NCBI RefSeq assembly: GCF_047946665.1
Contig: NZ_CP172312.1
Coordinates: forward strand, 1,240,001-1,304,000
DNA: 64,000 nucleotides
Direction: 5' to 3'
Source of the DNA: Allohahella sp002354735
GTDB taxonomy: Bacteria; Pseudomonadota; Gammaproteobacteria; Pseudomonadales; Oleiphilaceae
Positions 14,960 through 23,738 of the stretch are shown one piece after another. The position numbers and the translations under genes were made by a program. The notes beneath the pieces are model-generated. The model saw nothing but the letters and a program-made list of their open reading frames with translations, was not told where the DNA came from and ran no database searches. Position 1 is the first letter of the stretch. The number at the start of each line of letters is the position of its first letter.

Positions 14960-17900
14960 TCAGTCTGGCGCTTGAAGTTCGTCAGGTCCAGGTTCAGCAA
15001 TCTGGTAGCCCTGCAGGAAATCTACGCCAAGCTCGCGCAGCCGAGCCTCGACAGCCGGATCACTCACGGCGCCTGCAATGGTTTTCAATCCCATCGTGTG
15101 CCCAACGTCATTGACGAAGCGAACACTCTGCTCATCCAGCGGACTCCTGAGCATTTTTTCGATAAACCAGCTGTCAATCTTCAGGTAGTCCACACCGAGT
15201 TGTTGCAGGTTGGCAAATTCGCTGATGCTCATACCGAAATGCTGCAATGTAATCTGCAGACCGAAGCTCTTCATGCGCTGAATGAACTGCCGGCTTGTCT
15301 CAGGATTCTGCAAGACTGTGTTTTCTGCCAGTTCGAAGCACAGTGCCTCTGAGTTCACACCTCGTTCAGCCACGAGCGCTATGACGCGATCGGCGAAATT
15401 CTCCTCGTTCAGGCTCTGAGCGGAAAGGTTGATCGCGTAGACTTCCTTGTTTTGCTGTTCAGGGTCCTGTATCTGCAACTTGTTGACGACCGCCTCGATA
15501 ACCCAGAAATCGATCGCCGCTATGAGGCCAAAGCGCTCGGCAGCCGGCAGAAAGGCTGCGGGAGAGATCAGCTGACCTTCGTCGTCCAGTCTGATCAGGA
15601 CTTCCCTCAGTCGTATAGTGGAAGAGGCGTCGTCCACCGCCACGATTGGCTGGTACAAAAGTACAAAGCGGTCATGCCGCAAGGCCAGTTGTAGACGCTG
15701 CTTCCAGTTGGTGTTGAGCTGTAGCTGTTCACCCTGATTATTGCCACCTTCGTACACGACGACCTGGCCACGACCACTGGATTTTGCCTTGTATGCCGCC
15801 TCGTCTGCGGCCGTCATGATCTGCTTGGCATTGCCGCTTTTTCTATCGATAGGCACTAGACCGATACTGGTGCCGAAGCGGAAGCTCTGACCCTGACTGA
15901 AGAAGCGGAAGTCACTCGCGGCTTGCACGATGCTCTGGGCTACCTGCAAGGCATCCTTCACCTGGCAGTGTTCGAGAATGACTGTGAATTCATCGCCACC
16001 CAGTCTGGCAAGCGTGTCACGGTCACGGATCTGCTGACTGAACAGTCTTGATAGCTGAATGAGCACTTCATCCCCGGCCGCGTGGCCACAGCTGTCATTG
16101 ACGATCTTGAAGTGGTCCAGGTCGATAAAGAGCAGGGCACTCTGCACGTTATGTTCATGGGCATCGGCAATGGTGCGCTCCAGGCGCTCGTTGAAGCCCT
16201 GCCGATTGACGAGCCCGGTCAGCTCGTCATGGTAGGCCTTGCGCTCGAGGTCAGCCTGGATGGCCTTGCGTCGGCTGATATCCCGCATGTTGCCCGCGAA
16301 GAACTCAACGCTGCCATCCGGTGCATAGTGCGCTTCGAGCACCAGCGAGACCGGCACTTCGCGGCCACCCTGAATAAGGATCGAAATATCGCCGCGCCAG
16401 CCACCGTGTGATGTGGCGTAGGGAAATGCTTCCGAGTTCAGTACTGATATCGCCCAAGGCGGCGTGAAGTCATAGATATTGAAATCCATATCCGGCAGCA
16501 CGTCGGCAGTCAGTGCGTCGAGGGTGGCCGGGGTGATTAATGAACGGCCGCGGTAATTCAGATAGCTGATATAGCCGGTTTCATCACAGAAAAAGATGAT
16601 GTCGGAGGTGCTCTCCATCGCAGCAATAAGCTGGCGCTTGGCTACCAGTGCTGCCTGCCGCGGCGTCACGTCCCGCCCAGCTACGTAGATCTGATGGTGT
16701 TCCGGTACCGTTATGAAGGCCCATTCAAGGGTGAGCTCCCCGCCGTTGGCTCCGTGCGTCAGGAATTCCTGGGTAAGCGGCGTCTCCTGCTTGTCACGCA
16801 GCGTGGCGAGCAAGGCTTGCAGGGCCTCGTGCTCTGAGGCAAGCAGAACGTTGGCAAATGGCTTGTTCAGCAGCGCCGCGGGCTCGCAGCCAAAAAGCTG
16901 ACGGGTGGCGGCGTTGATCCGGAGAAACTGGCCGTTACCATCGAGGATGCAAAGAACATCGGGTGCGAGATTGAAAAATCGGCTTAGTTCCTTCTCGGCC
17001 TGAGCCTGCTTGATCAGTGCAGACTGTAGTGACGCGTTGACGATAGCCAGGGTGCTCGCGCGCTGACGCAGCGCGAACCAGTAGGCCACGATCATCGCGA
17101 TCAGTGCGGAAATGAGCAAGCCGCCCACGAGAATGAAAGTCGGTCTCGTGATGACGACGCTCGACTCGAATGAGGGTAGCGAAGAGAACTTCAGCGTCCA
17201 GTTATTCTTGGCAAAACGAAAGCGCGAGGCATGTACGAAACTGGGTTCTGCGAGCTCGTCCAGACGATGCGGCAAGCCATTTTTCGAGTGCGGCTGAGCA
17301 GGCTCGCCGTCGGGGGTCGCGGTGAGGCTGTCAAATATCAGGGTGCCCTGGTCACTCTGGCCATCGAATATCTGCAGGCGCAGCAGGCGGAAGTTATCTT
17401 CACCCATGAGGCCCCACACCAGGTCATTCATCCTGAAGGGGATGAAAACGAAACCTCGTAGCTGATCTTCACGCATGGGTCTGGTGAAACCGGCACCATC
17501 GAAAGCTCTGCCTTCAAAGTCCGAATACACCGGTGCGTAGACAAGAAAGCCCAGCTGAGTGTCGACCAGGGTCTCCTGTACCAATGTCACCGTATCGGAC
17601 ATGATAGGGCGACCCTGTTCGCGCGCACGGTCCATTGCGCGTCGTCTCGTCTTTTCGGAATACATGTCGAAGCCGAGCGCGCGCGCATTGCGCATATCGG
17701 CCGGTTCCAGTAGCACGATTGGCGTCGAAAAAGCCTGGTCGGTCGCCGGCCAGACGACAAAATCCTTATTGCCGGCAGCACGATGATTGCGCTCGAAACG
17801 TGGCCGCTCGTCTGTGGGTATGTACGGGGCGTAGCCGAGCCCCTGAGCGCCTGGGTAATTTTTCTCCAGCCGCGCAGTCTCGACATAGCGGCGCCAGTCA

Positions 17901-18211
17901 TCAACGCTGATATAGGCGTCAGCGGCGAACAGGCCAACGCCGCCCATCAACAGCTTCTCATAGGAAAGCATGCCTTTCTCGATGAGGACGGTGCGGAGCT
18001 CTACCCGACGCTCGAACTGCAGTCTCGCGTAGTCTTCGGCGGCGTCTTTTTCCTGATGATAGACCAGTGCGGTCAGCGCGGCGCAGATCAGGAACGCAAC
18101 GGTGACAATCACGCCGGTCGAGGCTTTGCCATGCTGTCGATGTGGTGTCCGCTGCCGACTCGCGGCCAGGCGGTTTGCATCGGACGGATCTGGTAGAGTG
18201 GACATCGCCAT
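14960..18211 (-). CDS. CHASE-PAS-PAS-GGDEF-EAL protein, EAL domain degenerate
   Basis: A 1083-residue inner-membrane c-di-GMP protein. A first membrane helix (about 31-50), a periplasmic CHASE-like sensor, a second helix (about 360-385), two PAS regions, then GGDEF and EAL domains. The diguanylate cyclase site GGDEF is intact at 738-742 and the product-inhibition RxxD site (RDRD) sits five residues before it. The EAL part is damaged: EVL at 870-872 instead of EAL, QHFG where DDFG is expected, and GAVSD where the E of AEGVE should be. It probably makes c-di-GMP and uses the EAL fold for binding or not at all. Ends with the stop at 14960 and stands alone. Confidence 0.87.
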   Translation of the reverse strand: MAMSTLPDPSDANRLAASRQRTPHRQHGKASTGVIVTVAFLICAALTALVYHQEKDAAEDYARLQFERRVELRTVLIEKGMLSYEKLLMGGVGLFAADAYISVDDWRRYVETARLEKNYPGAQGLGYAPYIPTDERPRFERNHRAAGNKDFVVWPATDQAFSTPIVLLEPADMRNARALGFDMYSEKTRRRAMDRAREQGRPIMSDTVTLVQETLVDTQLGFLVYAPVYSDFEGRAFDGAGFTRPMREDQLRGFVFIPFRMNDLVWGLMGEDNFRLLRLQIFDGQSDQGTLIFDSLTATPDGEPAQPHSKNGLPHRLDELAEPSFVHASRFRFAKNNWTLKFSSLPSFESSVVITRPTFILVGGLLISALIAMIVAYWFALRQRASTLAIVNASLQSALIKQAQAEKELSRFFNLAPDVLCILDGNGQFLRINAATRQLFGCEPAALLNKPFANVLLASEHEALQALLATLRDKQETPLTQEFLTHGANGGELTLEWAFITVPEHHQIYVAGRDVTPRQAALVAKRQLIAAMESTSDIIFFCDETGYISYLNYRGRSLITPATLDALTADVLPDMDFNIYDFTPPWAISVLNSEAFPYATSHGGWRGDISILIQGGREVPVSLVLEAHYAPDGSVEFFAGNMRDISRRKAIQADLERKAYHDELTGLVNRQGFNERLERTIADAHEHNVQSALLFIDLDHFKIVNDSCGHAAGDEVLIQLSRLFSQQIRDRDTLARLGGDEFTVILEHCQVKDALQVAQSIVQAASDFRFFSQGQSFRFGTSIGLVPIDRKSGNAKQIMTAADEAAYKAKSSGRGQVVVYEGGNNQGEQLQLNTNWKQRLQLALRHDRFVLLYQPIVAVDDASSTIRLREVLIRLDDEGQLISPAAFLPAAERFGLIAAIDFWVIEAVVNKLQIQDPEQQNKEVYAINLSAQSLNEENFADRVIALVAERGVNSEALCFELAENTVLQNPETSRQFIQRMKSFGLQITLQHFGMSISEFANLQQLGVDYLKIDSWFIEKMLRSPLDEQSVRFVNDVGHTMGLKTIAGAVSDPAVEARLRELGVDFLQGYQIAEPGPDELQAPD

Positions 18212-18456
18212 TGAACTGCTCGTGGTGACTCGTGACTGAAGTTGTTGCAGGTTCTTATGAGTGCTGCGTAAGTAGTTCTTTCCGCTCGAATCTGCAGCTT
18301 ATTGATCTACTATAGTCCTCCCTGCCGGCTTGTGTACGGCCCGGCAGAAATAAGTTCTGAAATAAAACCGGCCAGATGAGCGCTCATAACTGACGCTGCT
18401 GGCGCTGAAACAGCATTCACCGCGCCGTATCGCGGCTCCACTTTGAACGAGGTTAC

Positions 18457-20214
18457 ATGCAAGTCGAAGCCATTTCCCGGGCGGGTCCGGGGCTGCTACA
18501 CTTTTTCCGGCCGTATCGATACTGGTTACTGGGCATCCTGCTCACCTGGATACTGACAGGCCTGGCCATGGTAGCCATAGGCCTTCTGCTTGCAGAGGCG
18601 CACGATGGGTTCCCGACACGGCCGGTTATTCTGATCGGCGCTGCGGTATATGCCGTTGTGCTCTTGCGCTATTTCGCCGTCACATCGGTAGGCGAGCGCA
18701 TTGCTGCCGATGTCAGGACGGCGATTCATGCCAAGCTGCATCGCCTGCCGACGGAGCAGATCGATCGTCTGCACGGGGGCGATGTGCAACAGAGGATGTC
18801 CGGTGATCTCGCCACCTGCCATGCCTTTCTGACCAGCAATGCGTCCATACTCATGCGCAATGCCTTCCTGTTTGTCGCGGCCTTTATCAGTGTACTGGTT
18901 CTTGACTGGCAGCTGGGCCTGTTTCTGGCCGGTGTATTCGCGCTCATCATAACACTATTAGTGCGTCGCTCGCGCTTGCGGCAGACCTCGCTGGCGGCTG
19001 AGAACCGCCGTGGCGAGTTGAGCAACTACCTGCTGGAGACGCTCTCGACCATGCGCATTATACGGGCCTACGACGCAGCACCCTCTGACAGCCATCGTTT
19101 CAACACCGCCAACAGCTCGGTATTGCAGACACTGCTGAAGATCCTGCGCAAGCGCATGATAACGAATATCCTCACCGTCACTTCGCTTGTGATTTTCGTC
19201 ACCGTCTTTCTGATTTTCACCGACCGGAGTGTCGAAGCATTACAGGCCACATCCACCACCGCCGGTGCCAGGAAGTTGTCGTTGTTGTACTTCTTCGGGC
19301 TGCTCGGGCTGTCTTCTGCCTCCATGATAGAGGCGGGCATGCGCTGGGTCGAAACCAGTGCCGCGGCCACTCGCATCGGCTATCTGCTGTCATTACCCGA
19401 TCAGCCAATCGGCGATAGAACCTTGCAGCCGCTCGAGCCCGGCCCCCCCGAAATACGCTTCGAGGCGGTAACTTACCACCATCCGGCGTCTGGGCGCTCT
19501 GCAAGACCAGCTGCCGCGCTGCAGAACGTTTCTTGTCGCTTGCCGGGCGGCAAGCTGACTGTGATGGTCGGACCGACAGGCAGCGGCAAGAGCACCTTCA
19601 TCGATGTCTGCCTCAACAACATCAGCCCTGAAACCGGCGAGGTGTTCTGGAACGATACCAGTCATGCTGAACTCGATGCAGCGAGCCTGCGCGCCCGCAC
19701 CGCTCTGGTCGACCAGGACGTGCTGATTCGTTCGGAAAGCCTGCGTGACAACGTGCTTTTCGGCAGGCCGCTGAATGAAGAGAGCCTGCAGCGGGCTTAT
19801 GAACAGAGCCAGCTGGAAGAGGTGCTGGCCAGACTGCCGGAGCGTGATCTCACGCCAGTCGGTGAAGGCGCGGCGGTGAGGCTGTCGATGGGGCAGAAGC
19901 AGCGGCTTGCGATTGCACGGGCGCTGTATGCGAGGCCCTCTCTGGTCCTGCTGGATGAGCCGACTTCTGCACTCGATGCCCTGACCGAGGCGGCGATCCT
20001 GAAATCTCTGGTTGCGCTCCGCGGGGAGGCGACCGTCCTCATTGTGGCGCACAGACTGGCCGTTGTGCCGTATGCCGATCATATCATCGTGCTCAAAGAC
20101 GGCAAGGTTGATGCCGAAGGCAGCCTGTCTGAGGTCATGGCAGGTTCCACGCTCTTCGCTGAGCTCATGGCAAGCCTTCGCGATACCGATTTTGATCAGA
20201 CCCGTATCTCGTGA
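18457..20214 (+). CDS. ABC exporter, fused membrane and ATPase domains
   Basis: A 585-residue half-transporter: six-helix membrane domain (about 1-310) followed by the nucleotide-binding domain. Walker A GPTGSGKST near residue 372, Walker B LVLLDEPTSALD near 496 and the H-loop VAHRLA are intact. The signature is LSMGQ rather than LSGGQ. It would dimerise to export a lipid, peptide or drug; the substrate is not readable. No partner subunit, accessory membrane-fusion protein or biosynthetic gene adjoins it. The start ATG at 18457 is preceded by acgagg. Confidence 0.85.
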   Translation: MQVEAISRAGPGLLHFFRPYRYWLLGILLTWILTGLAMVAIGLLLAEAHDGFPTRPVILIGAAVYAVVLLRYFAVTSVGERIAADVRTAIHAKLHRLPTEQIDRLHGGDVQQRMSGDLATCHAFLTSNASILMRNAFLFVAAFISVLVLDWQLGLFLAGVFALIITLLVRRSRLRQTSLAAENRRGELSNYLLETLSTMRIIRAYDAAPSDSHRFNTANSSVLQTLLKILRKRMITNILTVTSLVIFVTVFLIFTDRSVEALQATSTTAGARKLSLLYFFGLLGLSSASMIEAGMRWVETSAAATRIGYLLSLPDQPIGDRTLQPLEPGPPEIRFEAVTYHHPASGRSARPAAALQNVSCRLPGGKLTVMVGPTGSGKSTFIDVCLNNISPETGEVFWNDTSHAELDAASLRARTALVDQDVLIRSESLRDNVLFGRPLNEESLQRAYEQSQLEEVLARLPERDLTPVGEGAAVRLSMGQKQRLAIARALYARPSLVLLDEPTSALDALTEAAILKSLVALRGEATVLIVAHRLAVVPYADHIIVLKDGKVDAEGSLSEVMAGSTLFAELMASLRDTDFDQTRIS

Positions 20215-20346
20215 GCTACCGGATCTCTTTCACAGCATGTCTACACGCAGTTACTTTTTGTGACAGTGCAGTATCGGGCGCAACTGTAGAATCAGTCTCA
20301 GCCGACAGGCAGGTGCCGGTTCAGGCAGGCATTCGGAGAGCAAAGC

Positions 20347-21249
20347 ATGGGATTGAACACAGCGAAGGTCACAGCACTGGCCCTTCTGAGCGCGCTTGCG
20401 ATAGGCTGTAGTGACAGTAATGACAGCAGCATTTCGGGTAATACAGGTACCTTGTCGCTCAGTCTGACTGATGCGCCTGTCGATAGCCTGCTTTCAGTCT
20501 TCATAACCTTCACAGGCGTGTCGCTGCAGGCTGCTGGCGGTGAAAGAACCGATGTTGTCTTTCCTGAGCCAAAGACCTTTGACATGCTGACGCTGCAGAA
20601 TGGCGAGTCGGCCACCTTGCTTGACGATGTCGTGCTGCCCGCGGGCCGCTATGCCTGGATGCGCCTAGACCTGAGCGAAGCCGAGGGTGCGCTCTATGTC
20701 AGGGACAACGTTGGCGGGCAGTATCCGCTCTCGATACCCTCTGGTGCGCAGACGGGACTGAAGCTGGTGAGTGGGTTTACCATACTGGCTAACGGACAAA
20801 GCGACTTCACCATCGACTTCGATTTACGCAAGTCGGTTACCCTCACTGGCAGCGCGTCGTCGCCTGGGGACTATATCCTGCGACCAACGCTGCGCCTTGT
20901 AGACAATGCAGAAGCTGGAGCCATCGGCGGGCAGGTCAGTACCGCCGTCACACCAGGCGTATGCGCCAACCCTCAGATTTTTGGCGGTGTGGTCTACATC
21001 TTCGAAGGTGCCAATGTCTCAGTGGATGACTATGACGCCGATTCCGCTGGCGCGCTTGTAGCGGCGCCCGTGACCGACGCTGACGGAGATGGCACGTTCA
21101 ACTTTCTCGCAGCCTTTCTTCCTGTAGGCGACTATACCGTCGCCTACACCTGTGAGGTCGACAATTTAGGTGTCGACGAAAGCCTCGTGTTCACCACACC
21201 GGTCAATATCACCGTGTCGGCTGGCGCCAGCGCGACAGTCACGCTCTGA
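20347..21249 (+). CDS. DUF4382 lipoprotein
   Basis: A 300-residue exported lipoprotein. The signal peptide ends in LAIGC (lipobox, Cys near residue 21), followed by a Ser/Asn/Asp-rich linker and then the DUF4382 domain, recognisable by LSLSLTDAPVD at its start and by the DMLTLQNG and LPAGRYAWMRLDL stretches. The C-terminal third has a further beta-rich domain with Asp-rich segments that look like calcium-binding loops (DADGDGTF). The family is common in marine and soil Proteobacteria and has no settled function. Its end faces the egtD gene with a 34-base gap. Confidence 0.8.
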   Translation: MGLNTAKVTALALLSALAIGCSDSNDSSISGNTGTLSLSLTDAPVDSLLSVFITFTGVSLQAAGGERTDVVFPEPKTFDMLTLQNGESATLLDDVVLPAGRYAWMRLDLSEAEGALYVRDNVGGQYPLSIPSGAQTGLKLVSGFTILANGQSDFTIDFDLRKSVTLTGSASSPGDYILRPTLRLVDNAEAGAIGGQVSTAVTPGVCANPQIFGGVVYIFEGANVSVDDYDADSAGALVAAPVTDADGDGTFNFLAAFLPVGDYTVAYTCEVDNLGVDESLVFTTPVNITVSAGASATVTL

Positions 21250-21283
21250 CCAGGTCTCATCTCCAAGCTCTGTTTTCTCGACA

Positions 21284-22318
21284 CTAACTGGCCTGCAGGA
21301 GGTGAATGCTGAACAGCTGTTCGTCAGCCACCCAGCTGTTCTCGCAGCGCCAGCCAGCCTGCTCCGCCAGCCTGCAGAAGCCTTCGATCGAGTACTTATG
21401 CGAGTTCTCGGTATGGATCGACTCGCCAGCCTGAAAATTGAAGGTCTTACCGGCTACGCGAATCGTCTGTTCGCAACGGCTCACCAAATGCATCTCTATT
21501 CGACCTTCATCCTCATTGAAGCGTGCCTCGTGGGAAAAGTTGTCGATCTCTATCTCGGCGCCAAGCTCTCGCTGGAGTCGTTCGAGTAGGTTCAGATTGA
21601 AGGCTGCGGTGATGCCCTGGGCGTCGTCATAGGCGGGTATGAGCACATCCGGCGACTTGAGTGTATCTACACCGATAAGCAGATAGTTGCCACTGCCAAG
21701 CGTCTCTGCCGCCGTCCGAAGAAAGGCAATGGCTTCTTCGTGAGTCAGGTTGCCGATCGTCGAGCCGGGGAAGAAGCCCAGCCGCTTCGGCTGGCGAATT
21801 TGACCTTCCACGGCTGCAAGATCTACGGTATCGGTGAAGTCGCCAACTACCGGGACCACATCGAGCTTTGGAAAGCGTGCATCAAGGCGTTGGCAGTGGT
21901 GGAGCAGAAAAGTCTCGGACACATCGATCGGCAGGTAGCGCCGCACCTTGCCCATGTGCTTCAGCAGTTTCTCCACTTTCGTGCAATTGCCGCTCCCGAA
22001 CTCGACGATCTCGGTCACGTCCGGCAGCAGCGACTTCAGCGCTTCCGCCACACCGTCGAGCATGGCTACCTCGGTACGTGTAGGATAATACTCAGGCAAC
22101 TCGCAGATCTTCTCGAACAGCTCCGATCCTCTACGATCGTAAAAATACTTGCTGGGCAGGCGCTTCTGAGCTTGGCTAAGGCCATCGAGGACGTCCGCCA
22201 GCAGCGCGTCACGAGCAGGATCGTCATAATCTTCTGTCACAACTGGCTCGGATTGAAGGCTCACCTTCCGGGCTACACAATCATCGGTCATCATATTTCC
22301 CAATACGGCTTCAGTCAT
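21284..22318 (-). CDS. egtD: L-histidine N-alpha-methyltransferase
   Basis: Trimethylates histidine to hercynine with SAM, the first step of ergothioneine synthesis. The 344-residue length, the SAM-binding VEFGSGNCTKVEKLL, the LPIDVSE segment and FFPGSTIGNL are typical of EgtD. It follows egtB with a single base between the stop and the ATG (TGAAATG), so the two are translationally coupled. No egtC or recognisable egtE is in this operon. Confidence 0.93.
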   Translation of the reverse strand: MTEAVLGNMMTDDCVARKVSLQSEPVVTEDYDDPARDALLADVLDGLSQAQKRLPSKYFYDRRGSELFEKICELPEYYPTRTEVAMLDGVAEALKSLLPDVTEIVEFGSGNCTKVEKLLKHMGKVRRYLPIDVSETFLLHHCQRLDARFPKLDVVPVVGDFTDTVDLAAVEGQIRQPKRLGFFPGSTIGNLTHEEAIAFLRTAAETLGSGNYLLIGVDTLKSPDVLIPAYDDAQGITAAFNLNLLERLQRELGAEIEIDNFSHEARFNEDEGRIEMHLVSRCEQTIRVAGKTFNFQAGESIHTENSHKYSIEGFCRLAEQAGWRCENSWVADEQLFSIHLLQAS

Positions 22319-22319
22319 T

Positions 22320-23669
22320 TCACTCGTCCTTGGCCAGTCTCAGGCCTGTAGCCTGCCAGCGCTGATGTGGGTAGAAAAAGTTTCGGTAGGTAGGGCGGAT
22401 AAGGGCGGCGGGACTGGTAAATGCGCCACCGCGGAGCACGAACTGGCCGCACATGAACTTGCCGTTGTACTCTGCGAGCGCGCCGTCGAGCGGTTTGAAG
22501 CGGGGGTAGGCGGCAAAGGGGCTACGGGTCCACTCCCATACGCTGCCGAATAAAGCTTCGAACTCACCGTCAGCCGCACTGCCGGCTCGTCCTGGCAGCC
22601 AGATCCCGCTTTCCTGAAAGCGCCCTCGAACATGCTGGTCAGCTGCGACTGCCTCCCATTCGAACTCATCCGGAAGACGGGCACCGGCCCAACGCGCAAA
22701 GGCATCGGCCTCGAAATAGCTGATATGACTCACATATTCGTTGAGGTCGAGTTCGCGCTCTCCATGGGGCGTATAACGCAGCCATCGATCGCCGCTGTGT
22801 CGCCAGTACAGGGGCGCCTCCCAGCCTGCGGCCTTTACCTTGGCCCAGCCATCGGAAAGCCAAAGTTCGGGGTTTCGATAACCATCCTCCGCCATAAATG
22901 CCAGCCATTCAGCATTGGTGACTGGTCGACTCGATAGAGAGAAAGGCTGCAGAAGTCGCTGATGCCGGGGACCCTCACAGTCGTATGCAAAACGGTCAAC
23001 GGTCTCGGAGTCACCAGTAGCATCAGCGCCAAACGAGCGAATGCCGCCTTCGTGTTTCACCCACCGCATCGATGAGGCAGCTGAACCAGATTGTGACGGC
23101 GACGGCGCAGGTGCCGGCTTCCACTGCGGCAGCAATGGATGTTGGCTGAAGGCATGCAGCTGATCGGTCAATAGCAGCTCCTGATGCTGCATCTCATGAT
23201 GACAGCCCAGCATGGTACGGGCCAGTACCTCGCCACCTGAGTTGTCGTTAGTGCCGGGATCGGTCTCATCGAGCAAGCTGCGCATGGCAGCATCGACATG
23301 GTGTCGGTAGTCGATAATTTCATCACAGGTCGGGCGGCTCAGCATTCCCCGCAAGGGGCGGGGATGTCTATCTCCGATGGCTTCGTAGTATGAGTTGAAC
23401 AGGTAATTGAAGTGATCGTTGAAGCAGCGATAGTTTCGGGAGAAAGGCTTGAGAATGAGTTCTTCGAAGAACCAGGTGGTATGGGCAAGATGCCACTTGG
23501 CTGGACTTGCATCTTCCATGGACTGGAGACACATGTCTTCATTGCTAAGACCTTCTATCAAATCGAGGGTGGCTTGTCGAACAGCAGTAAATTGATCTGC
23601 TGGGCTTGAAGTCGAACGATTTTGACGCTGAGGGGATAACGAGCTGGCACTCTCCTGGAGGTCGAACAT
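22320..23669 (-). CDS. egtB: Ergothioneine biosynthesis sulfoxide synthase
   Basis: Non-heme iron enzyme that joins hercynine to cysteine or gamma-glutamylcysteine with O2 to form the sulfoxide intermediate of ergothioneine. The N-terminal DinB-like domain carries the three iron-ligand histidines (H63 in HLAHTTW; H158 and H162 in HHEMQH), and the C-terminal formylglycine-enzyme-like domain carries the FVLRGGAF and RPTYRNFF stretches. The length of 449 residues is normal. First gene of an egtB-egtD operon. Which thiol it uses cannot be told with certainty; the absence of egtC nearby favours direct use of cysteine. Confidence 0.92.
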   Translation of the reverse strand: MFDLQESASSLSPQRQNRSTSSPADQFTAVRQATLDLIEGLSNEDMCLQSMEDASPAKWHLAHTTWFFEELILKPFSRNYRCFNDHFNYLFNSYYEAIGDRHPRPLRGMLSRPTCDEIIDYRHHVDAAMRSLLDETDPGTNDNSGGEVLARTMLGCHHEMQHQELLLTDQLHAFSQHPLLPQWKPAPAPSPSQSGSAASSMRWVKHEGGIRSFGADATGDSETVDRFAYDCEGPRHQRLLQPFSLSSRPVTNAEWLAFMAEDGYRNPELWLSDGWAKVKAAGWEAPLYWRHSGDRWLRYTPHGERELDLNEYVSHISYFEADAFARWAGARLPDEFEWEAVAADQHVRGRFQESGIWLPGRAGSAADGEFEALFGSVWEWTRSPFAAYPRFKPLDGALAEYNGKFMCGQFVLRGGAFTSPAALIRPTYRNFFYPHQRWQATGLRLAKDE

Positions 23670-23738
23670 TTTTCTGTGATCTCTCGGGCTGGGTTGCAGA
23701 GGGAGTGTACGCCGGCCCGTAGTATCTGGTTCAACTAC

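Noticed and set aside
19857..19935. LSMGQ in place of LSGGQ in the ABC exporter
   Set aside because: Single-residue variation of the signature occurs in functional transporters, and Walker motifs are intact, so it does not suggest a dead protein.
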